Notes under the pieces: generated by a model
Seen by the model: only the letters and a program-made list of their open reading frames with translations
Told to the model about the DNA's origin: nothing
The model's database searches: none
DNA from: Streptomyces sp. AC512_CC834
GTDB taxonomy: Bacteria > Actinomycetota > Actinomycetes > Streptomycetales > Streptomycetaceae
Reading direction: 5' to 3'
NCBI RefSeq assembly: GCF_019049325.1
Contig: NZ_JAGMUO010000052.1
Span: 1 to 64,000, forward strand
Length of the DNA stretch: 64,000 bases
Shown here: one piece after another, positions 1-8,793 of the stretch
How the letters are laid out: every line of letters begins with the position of its first letter
How positions within the stretch are numbered: the first letter of the stretch is position 1
Made by a program: the position numbers and the translations under genes

Positions 1-194
1 ACGGCAAGGCGTAGGAACCTCCATCCAACCGGACCGGAGCACGCCCGCGCACTTGTCCACCCGCAAACCCCCACGTCACAGGGCTACAGAACAACTTTCC
101 CGGGACCCTGGCCGCTACCGGGCGACGCCACGGGTGCGCGATCGGTGCCGCCACCGCACACCACCGCGCATCCGAGGGAAGCTCCCCCGCCGGC

Positions 195-440
195 TCACGA
201 CTGATCCAGCCCGCCGCGCTCCAGCACCGACTCGGCGACCAGGACGGCCATCTGCGTGTCGTCAGTGGCCTCGCCGGGTCCCAGCCACCGTCTCCGCACA
301 TCTCGCCCCCGGCACCGGAAGCGGGAACCGCGCGGAGAACGCTCCCGGGGGGGCGAAACTCGAAGAGGGCCCAGAGCGTCACCCACCGCTGAACCGTCGG
401 CCGCGCCGGCCGCGCCGGCCGCTCGCTGAATCCGCTTCAT
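195..440 (-). pseudogene. ADP-ribosylglycohydrolase remnant (N-terminal fragment)
   Basis: Read from an ATG at 440, the frame gives AVGDALG and then, near 290-195, PGEATDDTQMAVLVAES, ending in a stop after GGLDQS. GDALG and the W-x-PGE-x-TDDT-x-MA block are the N-terminal ADP-ribose/magnesium-binding signatures of the DraG/ARH family, whose proteins are normally about 300 residues. Between the two blocks the expected family sequence (ALFEFRPPG...GGEM) appears only in another frame, so two compensating frameshifts are needed. Only about 80 residues remain. It lies downstream of the trypsin-NACHT gene on the same strand. I see no other gene in bases 1-194. Confidence 0.6.
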
Positions 441-557
441 TCTCGCAGGCCAACCGCGCCGAGCCGAAGGCTCATGGCCCTGTGGCCTTCCATCTGTGCT
501 GCCTGCGTGGGCTTCTGCCCCTGCGCGGAGAACCGGCCGGACCCAGCGAACCATGGG

Positions 558-3500
558 TCATGGCTCCGGCAAGCGTGTCCACGTCGAGTGGGTGCCGCCT
601 GGCGCATCGGGGACGGGATCCCCTGATGCCGGCCCTTCCCTGAGGCGGCGCAGATACGGCAGGTTACGCATTGCCTTGGCAGCCCAAGCTCGCTGAAGGC
701 GTGAGTAGTTTCCGTCGCTTGCCACGCGGGTGAGGAGTTCGAAAACGCCCTCGGCCGTGCGAGGGCGTTGGGAGTCGCGCGGGTCCTGAATTCTGTGAAC
801 ACCGGCCGCGTACCGGTCGAGCAACCGAAATGCATCGTCACGAACCGTCTCAGGCATTTCGGGGTCGATGACCAGCTGCACCAGGATGGCGGTGAGGCGG
901 GGGCTGTACCCGCCCGGCTCGGCCTCGGTAAGCGCTTGAGCGGCGGCCACGCGCGCGTGCTCGTCCAGCACACGGTCGGCGGCCAAGGCCGCATACATAT
1001 CGGCCGCGGAGGCATTCCCCATGGCTTGCAACTCGTCTGCGGCACCCAGCCGGATCGGCGCGGCGACCGACATGTCGCCGGCCAGGGTGATGAAAAGTTC
1101 GTCCGCCCGTGGGTCGTTCAGCTGGGCGAGTTGCTCGGCGACCCGCAGGCGGGCGGTCTGGACGCGTTCCCCACCGACGGGGTCGGCGTCCAGTTCCGTG
1201 GCGAGGGAGGCCAGCAGGTCGGCGGCCCGTTCGTCACCGGTGTGGGCGAGTTCGCCAAGCGCGGTGACGCGGGTGCCTGGGTCGAGGCCGGAGTCGGCTC
1301 CGTAGGAGACGAGAAGCTCCGCGTAGCGGTCAGCGTCGGTGGAGCGCAGGGTCCTCATGAGCTCGTATCGCAGCGTGCTGTCGGCTGTGCTCTCGCCCGC
1401 CAGGGCCAGCAGCAGTGCGGGGGCGCGCGGGTCACCCGCTGTCGCGAGTTCGCGGAGCGCGAGGGCTCGGGCGTTCTGGCTGAGTTCGGGGTCTTGGGCG
1501 TAGGAGAAGAACAGTTCGGTGCAGCCTTTCGGGTCGGCCGAGCGCAATGCGTTGACCACATCCCGTCGCAGCCCGTCGTGGAACACCGGGTCGGCAACGA
1601 CGGCTAGCAGCTGCTTGCCGTGGGTGGTGTCGCCGAGCCCCTCCAGGAGGCGCTGCATGGTCTCGACCCTGGCGAGCAGGCCTACGTCGGTGTCGGCGGC
1701 GATGCTCAGCAGGGATTCGGTGTAGCCGCTGCCGCGAAGGGCACCCAGGGTCCGTGCGGCCATAATGCGGTCGTCGTCGCTGATCATGGGGTCTGTGGCA
1801 ACGGCGGTGAGGATGCGCGCGTCTCTGTCGTCGCCGAGGGTGCGCAGGTGCTGGGCGAGTTCGCGGCGGAAGAAGCCGGTACACTCCGGCATCTTCGCGG
1901 CGGCTGCGAGCGTGTCGGCACAGCGGCGCATGGACTTGGGCGCGACCGGGATGCCGTCCGCGACCAGTTCGGCAATGAAGCGGGCGCCCTCCCAGCCTTT
2001 TCCGCAGCGCCACAGGGCTCGGCCGAGCAGAGGGCGGTCCGTCACAGCCGCGATCAGGAAGCGAGTGAAGGAGTCTTGCCGTCGCCATTCCTGGGGCGGG
2101 CGTGTGAGGCAGTGGCCGAAGACGTTACGCAGCTCGACGTCGGCCCGCCGGGGGTCTTCGGCTACGCGTTGCGCGGCAAGGAATTCCAGCAGGGTCTGGT
2201 GGATGAAGACGAGGTCGCCGCCGCGTTCCGTGAACAGGCCGCTGCGGCGCAAAGTTTCACGCAGGATCTCTCGCCAGACCCGCTCGGGAAGGTCGGGAGG
2301 GCGCTGGTCCTCAGTGCGTGCGGCGAACAGCTCACCGGCCGACAGCTGCTCCCCGTCCAGCCAGGCCAGGGCGAGTTCTCCGGCCAGACTCACGACCTGG
2401 GCGGGCAGGCGCTCCACGGTGCGGACTGCCATGGTGCCGTACTTGGCGGCAGCAACCGTGGCCTGGGGGATGATCCCGGAAGCCGCATCGCTGTACTGCC
2501 TGCTCTGCAGAAGCCCGATGAAGGAGCGGTACACCTCGTGCCGGGTGGTCGGCAGCGGGGGTTTTGGCTGGTCGGCGAAGAGCTGGCACAGCATCGTGGC
2601 CATGAGCGGTACGCGTACGAGCGCTTCGCGACGCCGCTCGCCGAACTGAAGCGTGAACTGCTCCGCGGCGCGCTCGGGGTCGGGCAGGCCGAGGGCACTT
2701 AGCCAGCGTTCGGCGAAGTCCCGCAGCTGGCGGGTGTCGAAGGGCAGAAGGTCGAAGACGGCGGCCCGCCAGACCGGGGAGCGCGATGTGGGCAGCTCTG
2801 GGATGGGACGCGTGGCGATGACGCATCGGTACATCGCCCCTTCGGGGTCGGCGGCCCGTACACCCGCCAGCCTGGTGAGCACGACCTGACGCTGCTCGGA
2901 GGCCAGCAACTCGTCTAGCCCGTCCACGAGTACGAGCCATGACGCATGCGCTGCGGGCGGCCCCCGGAAGAACTCGGCCGACCATGCCTCCAGCGGACCG
3001 TACCGCCCGGCATCGGCCCGGACTCCGGCTTCCAGCGCTTCGGCCAAGGGGCGGTCGGGGACCAGATCGGCCGCTTGTACGTAGACCGGGACCAGCAAAG
3101 GGGTGGGCGTGAGGCGGGGGGTGCGGTCGGGGCGAGGGCCGGGACTCGGCGGCGCGGACTGTTCGACCGCACGGCTGCCCGAGCCGCCGGTGCCCTTGTC
3201 GCCTTCGTCCCCGGCCCACGCATCACCCCACCCCGCCACGCATTCCCGCACGAAGCTGCGCAGAAGACTGGACTTGCCCGCGCCCGGTCCGCCGACCGCC
3301 AGGGCGTCCATGTGGTTGTCAATGATGGTCGAGGCCGACACCCGTTCCTCGGTGTCCAGTTGGCCTGGCCGGGTCAGAGTCCCTATGGAATGGGCGTGTT
3401 GACTGACGTAGACAGTCGACAGCGGCGGGGAGACGTTGCCCGGTGCCACTCCGGGATAAGGGTGGGACTCAGCCGCCCGCGCGGCGGCGGCGAGGTAGCC

Positions 3501-4271
3501 GCGCAGTCGGCGGCTGGGGAACGCCCAGCCGCCCGCCTGGAGTTGGTCATCGGAGAGGGTGCTCAGCCAGGGCTGCTCCACATCTGAGATCTTGCTGCTC
3601 ACTCGCGGACTTACAGCGCGGGCTGCGGATTTATGCAGCTCCTGGACCTGTTGTGGGCAGTGGGAGAGCAGTGCCGTGGCGGAGAGGGCGTGCACGCTGC
3701 CGGCGTGGTCGGACGTGCAGAGCATTCCGCTGACGGCGCCGGTGCGCTTGTTGAGGATCGCGCTGCCGCTGTAGCCCCCGCCGATGGGGGGACCCCAGAA
3801 CCGTTCCAGCAGGCCGAGTCCGTCCGGGTCGCGCGACGAAGGGCCCTGGTAGTCGAGTTGAACCGACTGGCCGCTGCGGAAAATTCCCTCCGGATGCCCC
3901 CGGACCCAGACCCCGTCGCCGTCCCGCAGGTCGTCGTGGAATAGCACCCACGGGGCGGGGGCGGCCACGCCGCCGGTGTCCGTCACGACTCGCAGCAGGG
4001 CCAGGTCAAGGCCCGTGGTCCGGTCGCGGAAGTACAGATCGAGGGCGGGACGCAGCCGCAGTTCACGCTCCGAGCCACCCACCCGGCCGTACACCACTTC
4101 CGGGAGTGTTTCAGCGCTGTCCGCGATCACGTGGGCGCAAGTCGCCACAGTGCCTGGCGCAATGAAGAAGCCCGTGCCGCACCTCAGCGACGCACTACCG
4201 GGTGCACGGATCACCAGCGCCACCGTCGCCCCCGTGAGCAATTCCCGAGTGCCGCTGCTCAGGGGGGTCAC
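558..4271 (-). CDS. Trypsin-NACHT-HEAT-like conflict protein
   Basis: A 1237-residue multidomain protein. Residues about 12-215 are a trypsin-like serine protease with catalytic residues visible as His47 (TCAHVI), Asp89 (GLDLALL) and Ser168 (GGYSGSAI). Residues about 320-700 are a NACHT-type STAND NTPase with Walker A GGPGAGKSS (327-335) and Walker B LVLVDGLDE (446-454); a proline-rich insert at about 355-390 separates them. The C-terminal half is alpha-helical HEAT-like repeats of the form 'DP..ADELF..LA'. The GTG at 4271 overlaps the stop of the Trypco1 gene upstream (GTGA), so the two are translationally coupled. STAND ATPases with a protease and a repeat sensor are typical of prokaryotic immune or programmed-death proteins. 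The infectious cue and protease target are unknown. There is no signal peptide or membrane segment. Confidence 0.85.
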   Translation of the reverse strand: MTPLSSGTRELLTGATVALVIRAPGSASLRCGTGFFIAPGTVATCAHVIADSAETLPEVVYGRVGGSERELRLRPALDLYFRDRTTGLDLALLRVVTDTGGVAAPAPWVLFHDDLRDGDGVWVRGHPEGIFRSGQSVQLDYQGPSSRDPDGLGLLERFWGPPIGGGYSGSAILNKRTGAVSGMLCTSDHAGSVHALSATALLSHCPQQVQELHKSAARAVSPRVSSKISDVEQPWLSTLSDDQLQAGGWAFPSRRLRGYLAAAARAAESHPYPGVAPGNVSPPLSTVYVSQHAHSIGTLTRPGQLDTEERVSASTIIDNHMDALAVGGPGAGKSSLLRSFVRECVAGWGDAWAGDEGDKGTGGSGSRAVEQSAPPSPGPRPDRTPRLTPTPLLVPVYVQAADLVPDRPLAEALEAGVRADAGRYGPLEAWSAEFFRGPPAAHASWLVLVDGLDELLASEQRQVVLTRLAGVRAADPEGAMYRCVIATRPIPELPTSRSPVWRAAVFDLLPFDTRQLRDFAERWLSALGLPDPERAAEQFTLQFGERRREALVRVPLMATMLCQLFADQPKPPLPTTRHEVYRSFIGLLQSRQYSDAASGIIPQATVAAAKYGTMAVRTVERLPAQVVSLAGELALAWLDGEQLSAGELFAARTEDQRPPDLPERVWREILRETLRRSGLFTERGGDLVFIHQTLLEFLAAQRVAEDPRRADVELRNVFGHCLTRPPQEWRRQDSFTRFLIAAVTDRPLLGRALWRCGKGWEGARFIAELVADGIPVAPKSMRRCADTLAAAAKMPECTGFFRRELAQHLRTLGDDRDARILTAVATDPMISDDDRIMAARTLGALRGSGYTESLLSIAADTDVGLLARVETMQRLLEGLGDTTHGKQLLAVVADPVFHDGLRRDVVNALRSADPKGCTELFFSYAQDPELSQNARALALRELATAGDPRAPALLLALAGESTADSTLRYELMRTLRSTDADRYAELLVSYGADSGLDPGTRVTALGELAHTGDERAADLLASLATELDADPVGGERVQTARLRVAEQLAQLNDPRADELFITLAGDMSVAAPIRLGAADELQAMGNASAADMYAALAADRVLDEHARVAAAQALTEAEPGGYSPRLTAILVQLVIDPEMPETVRDDAFRLLDRYAAGVHRIQDPRDSQRPRTAEGVFELLTRVASDGNYSRLQRAWAAKAMRNLPYLRRLREGPASGDPVPDAPGGTHSTWTRLPEP

Positions 4272-4627
4272 GGCGTCGGCGCGGCCCACTCCAGTGCGAC
4301 CTTGAAGGTGGACCTGGCCGTGGCCTTGCCGAGGACCGCAACGAGCGTGCCGGATTCGACCGCGAACTCGCACGAGAACTCAACGGTCGCCTTCTGACTG
4401 CCGGTCTGCTCCAAGCGCGTCCCCACCGCTCTGGCGACCCCCACCAGCGAGTCCAGAGCCTCCTCAAGGGTCGGCCGTGAAGCCGCGATCTCCCGCTCGC
4501 CCGCACCGGCATGACTGGACTCCAGCCGCCGCACCGACAGATACAGCGGATGCCCTTCGACCGTCACCGGAACCACGGCCGTCTCGTCCCCTGCCAACGC
4601 GTCGACCCCCGCCCGCTCGTCCAGCAC
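4268..4627 (-). CDS. Trypsin-co-occurring domain 1 (Trypco1 / CU044_2847 family) protein
   Basis: About 119 residues: a beta strand (VPVTVEGHPLYLSV), a helix (TLEEALDSLVGVARAVGTRL) and a C-terminal pattern 'KATVEFSCEFAVESGTLVAVLGKATARSTFKVALEW'-like block that matches the Trypco1 family. This domain is found beside or fused to trypsin-like conflict proteins, and its biochemical role is not established. I chose the GTG at 4627 because a GGGGAGG ribosome-binding site sits six bases ahead; an ATG at 4657 has GGAGG only two bases away. Its stop overlaps the start of the trypsin-NACHT gene, so the pair is one module. Confidence 0.75.
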   Translation of the reverse strand: MLDERAGVDALAGDETAVVPVTVEGHPLYLSVRRLESSHAGAGEREIAASRPTLEEALDSLVGVARAVGTRLEQTGSQKATVEFSCEFAVESGTLVAVLGKATARSTFKVALEWAAPTP

Positions 4628-4679
4628 CCCGCGCCTCCCCTTCACTTGCCCGCACATCGCCTCCACAGTTGCGTTCAGC

Positions 4680-5270
4680 CTAGTGATCCCGCCGGTCGCC
4701 CGTCGGAAAACCTTCACAACCCTCCCCAATCCAGCGCCGCGTCCGCCACCACGCTGCCTGCTCGAAGCAGCGGCGCCCTGGGGCGTAAGTGCCATCTCGT
4801 GGTCGCTGTACCTGTCCCCGTGCCCGGTGCCGTTTTGCGTACGACCAGGTCACCGCGGTCATCAGGGCCGGGATGGCGAACAGCGGGGCGAAAGCGAAGC
4901 CCCAGACGGTCTGTGCTGTACCACTCGACATGCACGTCTCGCTCTCAACGGTGAAAGCGACCACGAGTTGCCACAGTGCCATCAGGACCAGGACACCCGA
5001 GGCGGTCCAGGCCAGCGGGGCAAGGACCCTGGGGTGCAACGGCCGCCACCGGTTGCTGACGAGCAGCAACGGAAACAGAGCGGCCAGCTCGGCAAAGACG
5101 GAGAGGCCGACGACGTATGCGATGCCCCAGCCTGGAAGCCCGCCGCAGAGCGTGGGCGGGTCAGCGGTGCCTCTTGGTGAGCAGCCGGTTCACTGCGGCG
5201 CAGTACCGCGCCTGGGCAGTGCGAGGAACGAGACGGCGAGGAAGCCGAGGGCGGTGAAGGGACGCGTCAT
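4680..5270 (-). pseudogene. Broken small membrane protein gene
   Basis: An ATG at 5270 with a GGAG-like site upstream opens MTRPFTALGFLAVSFLALP, a membrane-segment-like start, but the frame stops at 5190-5192. The same frame then continues without a usable ATG or GTG through about three more hydrophobic stretches (IAYVVGLSVFAELAALFPLLLV, VLVLMALWQLVVAF, FAFAPLFAIPALMTAVTW) and a basic tail, ending at 4680. Without the stop it would be a 196-residue, four-helix membrane protein. A short frame starting GTG at the break (VNRLLTKRHR) suggests paired frameshifts rather than a clean nonsense change. A TTG start at 5069 could give a shorter protein. I do not recognise the family. Confidence 0.45.
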
Positions 5271-5412
5271 GGTCACTCCGTGGTCGTGGGCGGTCTGTCG
5301 GCGAGGGGGAGCGGCGGGGGCGCCGGGCTGTGGCGAGCGCTCCCGTGCTGGCCGCAGGGCGCCGGGGGCCGTCAGCGGCCGAGCCCTGCCCAGCCGACGC
5401 CCTCCTGCGGGC

Positions 5413-5601
5413 TCAGCGCTCCACAATGCGGGTTCGGACAACAAGCCGAGACGAGGCTTCCAGGGACGGCAAGAGCCCAAAGCGCTGAGCAGTGACTTCA
5501 CACTGCACTCGGGACGCTGCTCCGTCCAAAGCGCGCAGCAAACGATCCTGCTCGTCAGCGGGGAGACGCTCCAGCTCCCTAAACTCGTTTCCGACCGACA
5601 T
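5413..5601 (-). CDS. Small protein downstream of the MBL-fold gene (copy 1)
   Basis: A 62-residue protein, MSVGNEFRELERLPADEQDRLLRALDG..., whose ATG at 5601 overlaps the stop of the MBL fragment as TGATG. A homologous frame (TSVGDELGEVARMLGLLTAEEQDRVIRALDG) follows the intact MBL gene at 14474-14584, so the pairing is ancestral. It is hydrophilic with two predicted helices and no signal or membrane segment. I do not recognise the family. Copy 1 seems complete, whereas copy 2 was cut by the insertion sequence. Confidence 0.5.
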   Translation of the reverse strand: MSVGNEFRELERLPADEQDRLLRALDGAASRVQCEVTAQRFGLLPSLEASSRLVVRTRIVER

Positions 5602-5993
5602 CACCGCTCACCCGCGAGGTCGAGATCACCCCTGCTCGTCCCGGTCACACCCTCAGCACTCCGCGGACGACGCCACGGGCGTTCGATTGGCTCCGACACC
5701 GGCCGCCACCACGCCTCCACCGGCAGCACCCCCGCCGGCTCGAAGGGCTCCCCCGGCCGCGGGAACGCCACCGCCTGCCCCACCTCCTCGGCCGCATCCT
5801 TCGTCCACTCCCCCGGCTCCGCCCACGCATGCGACGCCAGGTTGAAGGTCCCCCAGTGGATCGGCAGCAGCACCCCACCCGGACTGCCTCCCTGCAGGTC
5901 AAGGTGCGTTTGCACGCCCTCGGCAGGCGTCATGTGAATGTCTGGCCACATGCCAGGCAGCGGCGTATAGTCCGTGTGGTTCTTGGGCCAGAA
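5601..5993. repeat. Direct repeat, left copy (MBL 3' end)
   Basis: Aligns without a gap to 14581-14973 at a constant offset of 8,980 bp. By eye I count 39 mismatches in 5601-5920 but only one in the last 71 bases (5923-5993), after which similarity stops within a few bases. The near-identical end next to the breakpoint looks like a recombination footprint. Confidence 0.9.
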
Positions 5994-5997
5994 GTCG
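5601..5997 (-). pseudogene. 3' fragment of MBL-fold hydrolase gene (copy 1)
   Basis: From FWPKNHTDYTPLPGMWPDIHMTP to the final DLDLAGER the frame matches the last ~130 residues of the intact MBL-fold hydrolase at 14581-15816. Upstream of about 5997 the frame continues into unrelated residues (MDVVLLAPGAERDAAV...), giving a 165-codon chimera from 6098. The HxHxDH metal site and most of the fold are missing, so it cannot be an active hydrolase. It marks the left edge of the plus-strand conflict unit. Confidence 0.85.
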
Positions 5998-6313
5998 TTC
6001 TTGGTTCTTTCAGCCCACAGTGACTCGATGGCACGTGAGGCGCCGGCATCGACAGCCGCGTCCCGCTCGGCGCCAGGTGCGAGCAGTACGACATCCACTA
6101 CTTAGTCCGGCCTCGGCTTGGCATGCGATCGAGAGTTCCGCCCCTGTTGGAGCTCGTGTCGTTGCACGGGAACGTCAGGCGACGTCGGAGCGCGGACCCG
6201 TTCCTACCCGCCAGACACGCATCCCCGACGCGTCCGTTCCCCCGAAGCCGGGGCGCTCGGCCCCATAACCTTGGCAGACTACTCCGTAGGCACAGTGCGC
6301 GTTGGGGGTACGG
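5998..6313. other. Upstream region of the Trypco2-VMAP operon
   Basis: 316 bases between the MBL breakpoint and the Trypco2 start. It should hold the promoter of the plus-strand conflict operon. A TTGGCA lies about 45 bases before the start, but no convincing -10 partner is visible. I see no coding sequence here apart from the non-homologous head of the chimeric MBL frame (to 6098, minus strand). Confidence 0.4.
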
Positions 6314-6628
6314 ATGACGGGGATTGGTCTTACCGCAGCGATCGAGGAACTGCGGCAAGAGCTTTATCGGGCACAGGACCTGGGGGCAGACCAGCAATTC
6401 GCGTTTGGCATCGAGGAGGCCGAACTGGAACTGCAGCTGGAGCTGCGCAACAGCGGCAAGGGGGACGGCAAGGTCAGCTTCGGTGTGGCGACCGTCGGCG
6501 CGGGCGGCGAGCACTCCAGCGTCCGCGCCCACAGACTGACGCTGAAACTTTCGGTCCGGGACCGAGCCCGCGGCGGCTCCAGTCCAGAGATCAGCGACAC
6601 CGAACCCGGCTCCTGGGATGAGGAGTGA
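6314..6628 (+). CDS. Trypsin-co-occurring domain 2 (Trypco2) protein
   Basis: A 104-residue protein, MTGIGLTAAIEELRQELYRAQDLG..., with an N-terminal helix, then FGIEEAELELQLELR and VSFGVATVGAGGEHSSVRAHRLTLKLSV. This is the Trypco2 layout: one helix followed by strands ending in 'HR(V/L)TL.L'. The family is known mainly from its gene neighbourhood beside trypsin-like conflict proteins. A GGGGG run five bases before the ATG at 6314 supports that start over the in-frame TTG at 6302. Its stop overlaps the next start (TGATG), so the two should be made together. The last ~20 residues (RARGGSSPEISDTEPGSWDEE) look disordered. Confidence 0.85.
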   Translation: MTGIGLTAAIEELRQELYRAQDLGADQQFAFGIEEAELELQLELRNSGKGDGKVSFGVATVGAGGEHSSVRAHRLTLKLSVRDRARGGSSPEISDTEPGSWDEE

Positions 6629-8793
6629 TGGACCCGCACAGACTGGTGCTGATCCGCAGCGGGACCACGCGGCTGCGCCATCGCGTCGGGTCCGGCTATC
6701 TTGTCGCGCCGCGCCTGGTGCTCACCGCCGGACACATCCTCCAGGACCGCGAAAGCGGCGCCTACTGGGAGGAGATCCAGGTCAGAGTGGGACACCCGGG
6801 CCGCGGTGAAACGCTACGCACCGGCGCGGAGCTGATCTGGACCCATCCGCAGGACCTGGACGTCGCCCTGCTGCTCACACACGACAAGATCGACGTACCG
6901 GGGTCGGTCCGATGGGGCCACCCCGTGGGCACGACCCCGCTGCGTTACGAGGGACTGGGCTTTCCGCTGGCATCCGCAGAAGACGGTCGTGACGCCGAAC
7001 ACCTTCGAGGTGTCCTGCCTCCGCTGTCCTCCGGGGCTCGTGGCCTCTACGTGCTCGACCAGGAGTCCGCACCCGACCTTCGCGACGACGGCCGCAAGGC
7101 CTGGGGAGGCGCCTCGGGAACCGCAGTGTTCTGCGAGGACTACCTGGCGGGCGTGGTGATTCGCGACGACCGGTCCTACGGCAACCGCCGCCTGCGGGCC
7201 CTCCCGGCGCATTGCTTCGTCCAAGACGCCGGCTTCGAAGCACTCCTGCGGCGGTACGCCGACGACCCACCCAGCCTGACCGAGATTGGCGCCGCCCTCC
7301 CGACGGCTCAACCCGCGGCGGAACGCAGCCCGGCCGAGCAGGAGACCGAACGGCTCCTGTGGTCGGTGCTCGGCGGCCGGAGGACGTACGCGGCACATGC
7401 CCGCGACCTCGCACGGCGGCTCGGATATAACGTCTCCGACAGCCACGAACCGACCATGCCCGACCTCGCGGCACTCGTGGCAGCCCATCCCCGCGCCCTG
7501 CCCGCCCTGAGCAGCACCCTGACCCCGGCCCTCACGGGCGAGGACGAGCGCACCCGTCTGACGGACGTCCTCACCCGCGCCCGCGCCGGCGGACTGTGCC
7601 TGCTCCTGTCCCCGGACGAGTACGAGCACTTACTGGAACTGCTCTGCGGCATCTGCAAGGAGCAGCCCGCGCTGATACCTCGCGCCGCCCGCGAGGCCCT
7701 GCGCTTTGCCTGGCTGCCCGACCCGCTGAACCGCACGCATCTCTGCGTCGACGATCTCGAACACGTTATCGAGCACCTGGAGTCCGTCTCCGACAGCGAG
7801 CGCGTACCAGACGGCACACCGCCCGTACCAGCCCTGCTCCGCCTAGTCGAGGTTGTAGCCGCCGCCCTGGGAAGGGGAGCGGGCGCGGAGCTGCGCAGCT
7901 GGTCCGATCAGGTGGCCGCCCGGACCGGCATCCATCCGGCGGCGCTTGCCGAGCGCCGCACCGACGCCGGCCGCTGGGCCGCCCGGCAATCCTCCCCCTT
8001 CTCTCGCGTCGTCGTCGAAATATCCCGCGCGCGGACCGAACCGCGTGAGAGCTACTACTGCCGCATCCTGCTCGCCCGCGCCGACGGCACGCACACCCCC
8101 CTCAACGAGGCGGAAAGCGCGCCGCGGACACCCGAGGGAGTGGCCCAGCGGGTGCGCGACGCCGTCGAGGTCATCGCGGACGAGCTCGGCCCGACGGCCG
8201 TGCCCCACGCGACGGTTCTGGTGGACCGCGACAGCCTCCAGCTACCCATCGACGAATGGAACCCCGGGGCGCCCAACGAGTTCGTGCCTGACCAGCCGAT
8301 CGGCGCCGAGTTCTGCCTCACCCTGAGCTGCCCGGAGATGAGCGACCTGGTGCGGGGCAGAGAACGTGAGCACCGGCGGCGCTGGGAGAGCGGACACACG
8401 GCCGCGTTAGTGGTCGACGACGAATGTGTCACTCGCCCACGGCTTAGGCGCCTGCTGCAGACCACTCACCGTGATGCCACTCAGGTCGTGCTCCACGGTT
8501 CCCCGGACCAGCGGGACGCACTACTCGAACTCTGCCTGGCGCTCGGCGTCCCGGTCGTCCTTTGGGACAGGAGGGCCGACTGCCCTGCGGACGCGGCCGG
8601 GCTGCAACAACTGGACCCCACCGGCTCCCTCCCCGATCTGCCCGAGCGAGTCCGACTCTTCCGCGGGACGGCCTTCGACGAGCCGGAAACGTTCCCGGCG
8701 CGCCCCGCACTCGTATGGGAGGAACACGGTCGGCGACCGCGGCCCGAATTACTGACCCTGCAGGATCCCCCAGAAGGAGCCCACGCGTCATGA
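6628..8793 (+). CDS. Trypsin-VMAP-like protein (vWA-MoxR associated)
   Basis: 721 residues. Residues about 5-200 are a trypsin-like protease with His36 (LTAGHIL), Asp78 (DLDVALL) and Ser163 (GGASGTAV). An alpha-helical middle region (about 230-400) contains RTYAAHARDLARRLGY and LLSPDEYEHLLELLCGI. The C-terminal ~270 residues contain VVVEISRA, LPIDEW and GVPVVLWDRR, the pattern of VMAP C-terminal domains that accompany MoxR and vWA partners. ATG 6628 overlaps the Trypco2 stop, and its own stop overlaps the MoxR start (ATGA). Known family context: ternary VMAP-MoxR-vWA systems, proposed as NTP-dependent conflict or immune systems. I infer that the protease is the effector or signal processor. 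The VMAP assignment rests on motif layout and neighbours. Confidence 0.8.
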   Translation: MDPHRLVLIRSGTTRLRHRVGSGYLVAPRLVLTAGHILQDRESGAYWEEIQVRVGHPGRGETLRTGAELIWTHPQDLDVALLLTHDKIDVPGSVRWGHPVGTTPLRYEGLGFPLASAEDGRDAEHLRGVLPPLSSGARGLYVLDQESAPDLRDDGRKAWGGASGTAVFCEDYLAGVVIRDDRSYGNRRLRALPAHCFVQDAGFEALLRRYADDPPSLTEIGAALPTAQPAAERSPAEQETERLLWSVLGGRRTYAAHARDLARRLGYNVSDSHEPTMPDLAALVAAHPRALPALSSTLTPALTGEDERTRLTDVLTRARAGGLCLLLSPDEYEHLLELLCGICKEQPALIPRAAREALRFAWLPDPLNRTHLCVDDLEHVIEHLESVSDSERVPDGTPPVPALLRLVEVVAAALGRGAGAELRSWSDQVAARTGIHPAALAERRTDAGRWAARQSSPFSRVVVEISRARTEPRESYYCRILLARADGTHTPLNEAESAPRTPEGVAQRVRDAVEVIADELGPTAVPHATVLVDRDSLQLPIDEWNPGAPNEFVPDQPIGAEFCLTLSCPEMSDLVRGREREHRRRWESGHTAALVVDDECVTRPRLRRLLQTTHRDATQVVLHGSPDQRDALLELCLALGVPVVLWDRRADCPADAAGLQQLDPTGSLPDLPERVRLFRGTAFDEPETFPARPALVWEEHGRRPRPELLTLQDPPEGAHAS

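Noticed and set aside
53..643. A 196-codon plus-strand frame at the left edge
   Set aside because: Arg/Pro-rich composition with no domain; it runs antisense to the ARH remnant and the end of the trypsin-NACHT gene.
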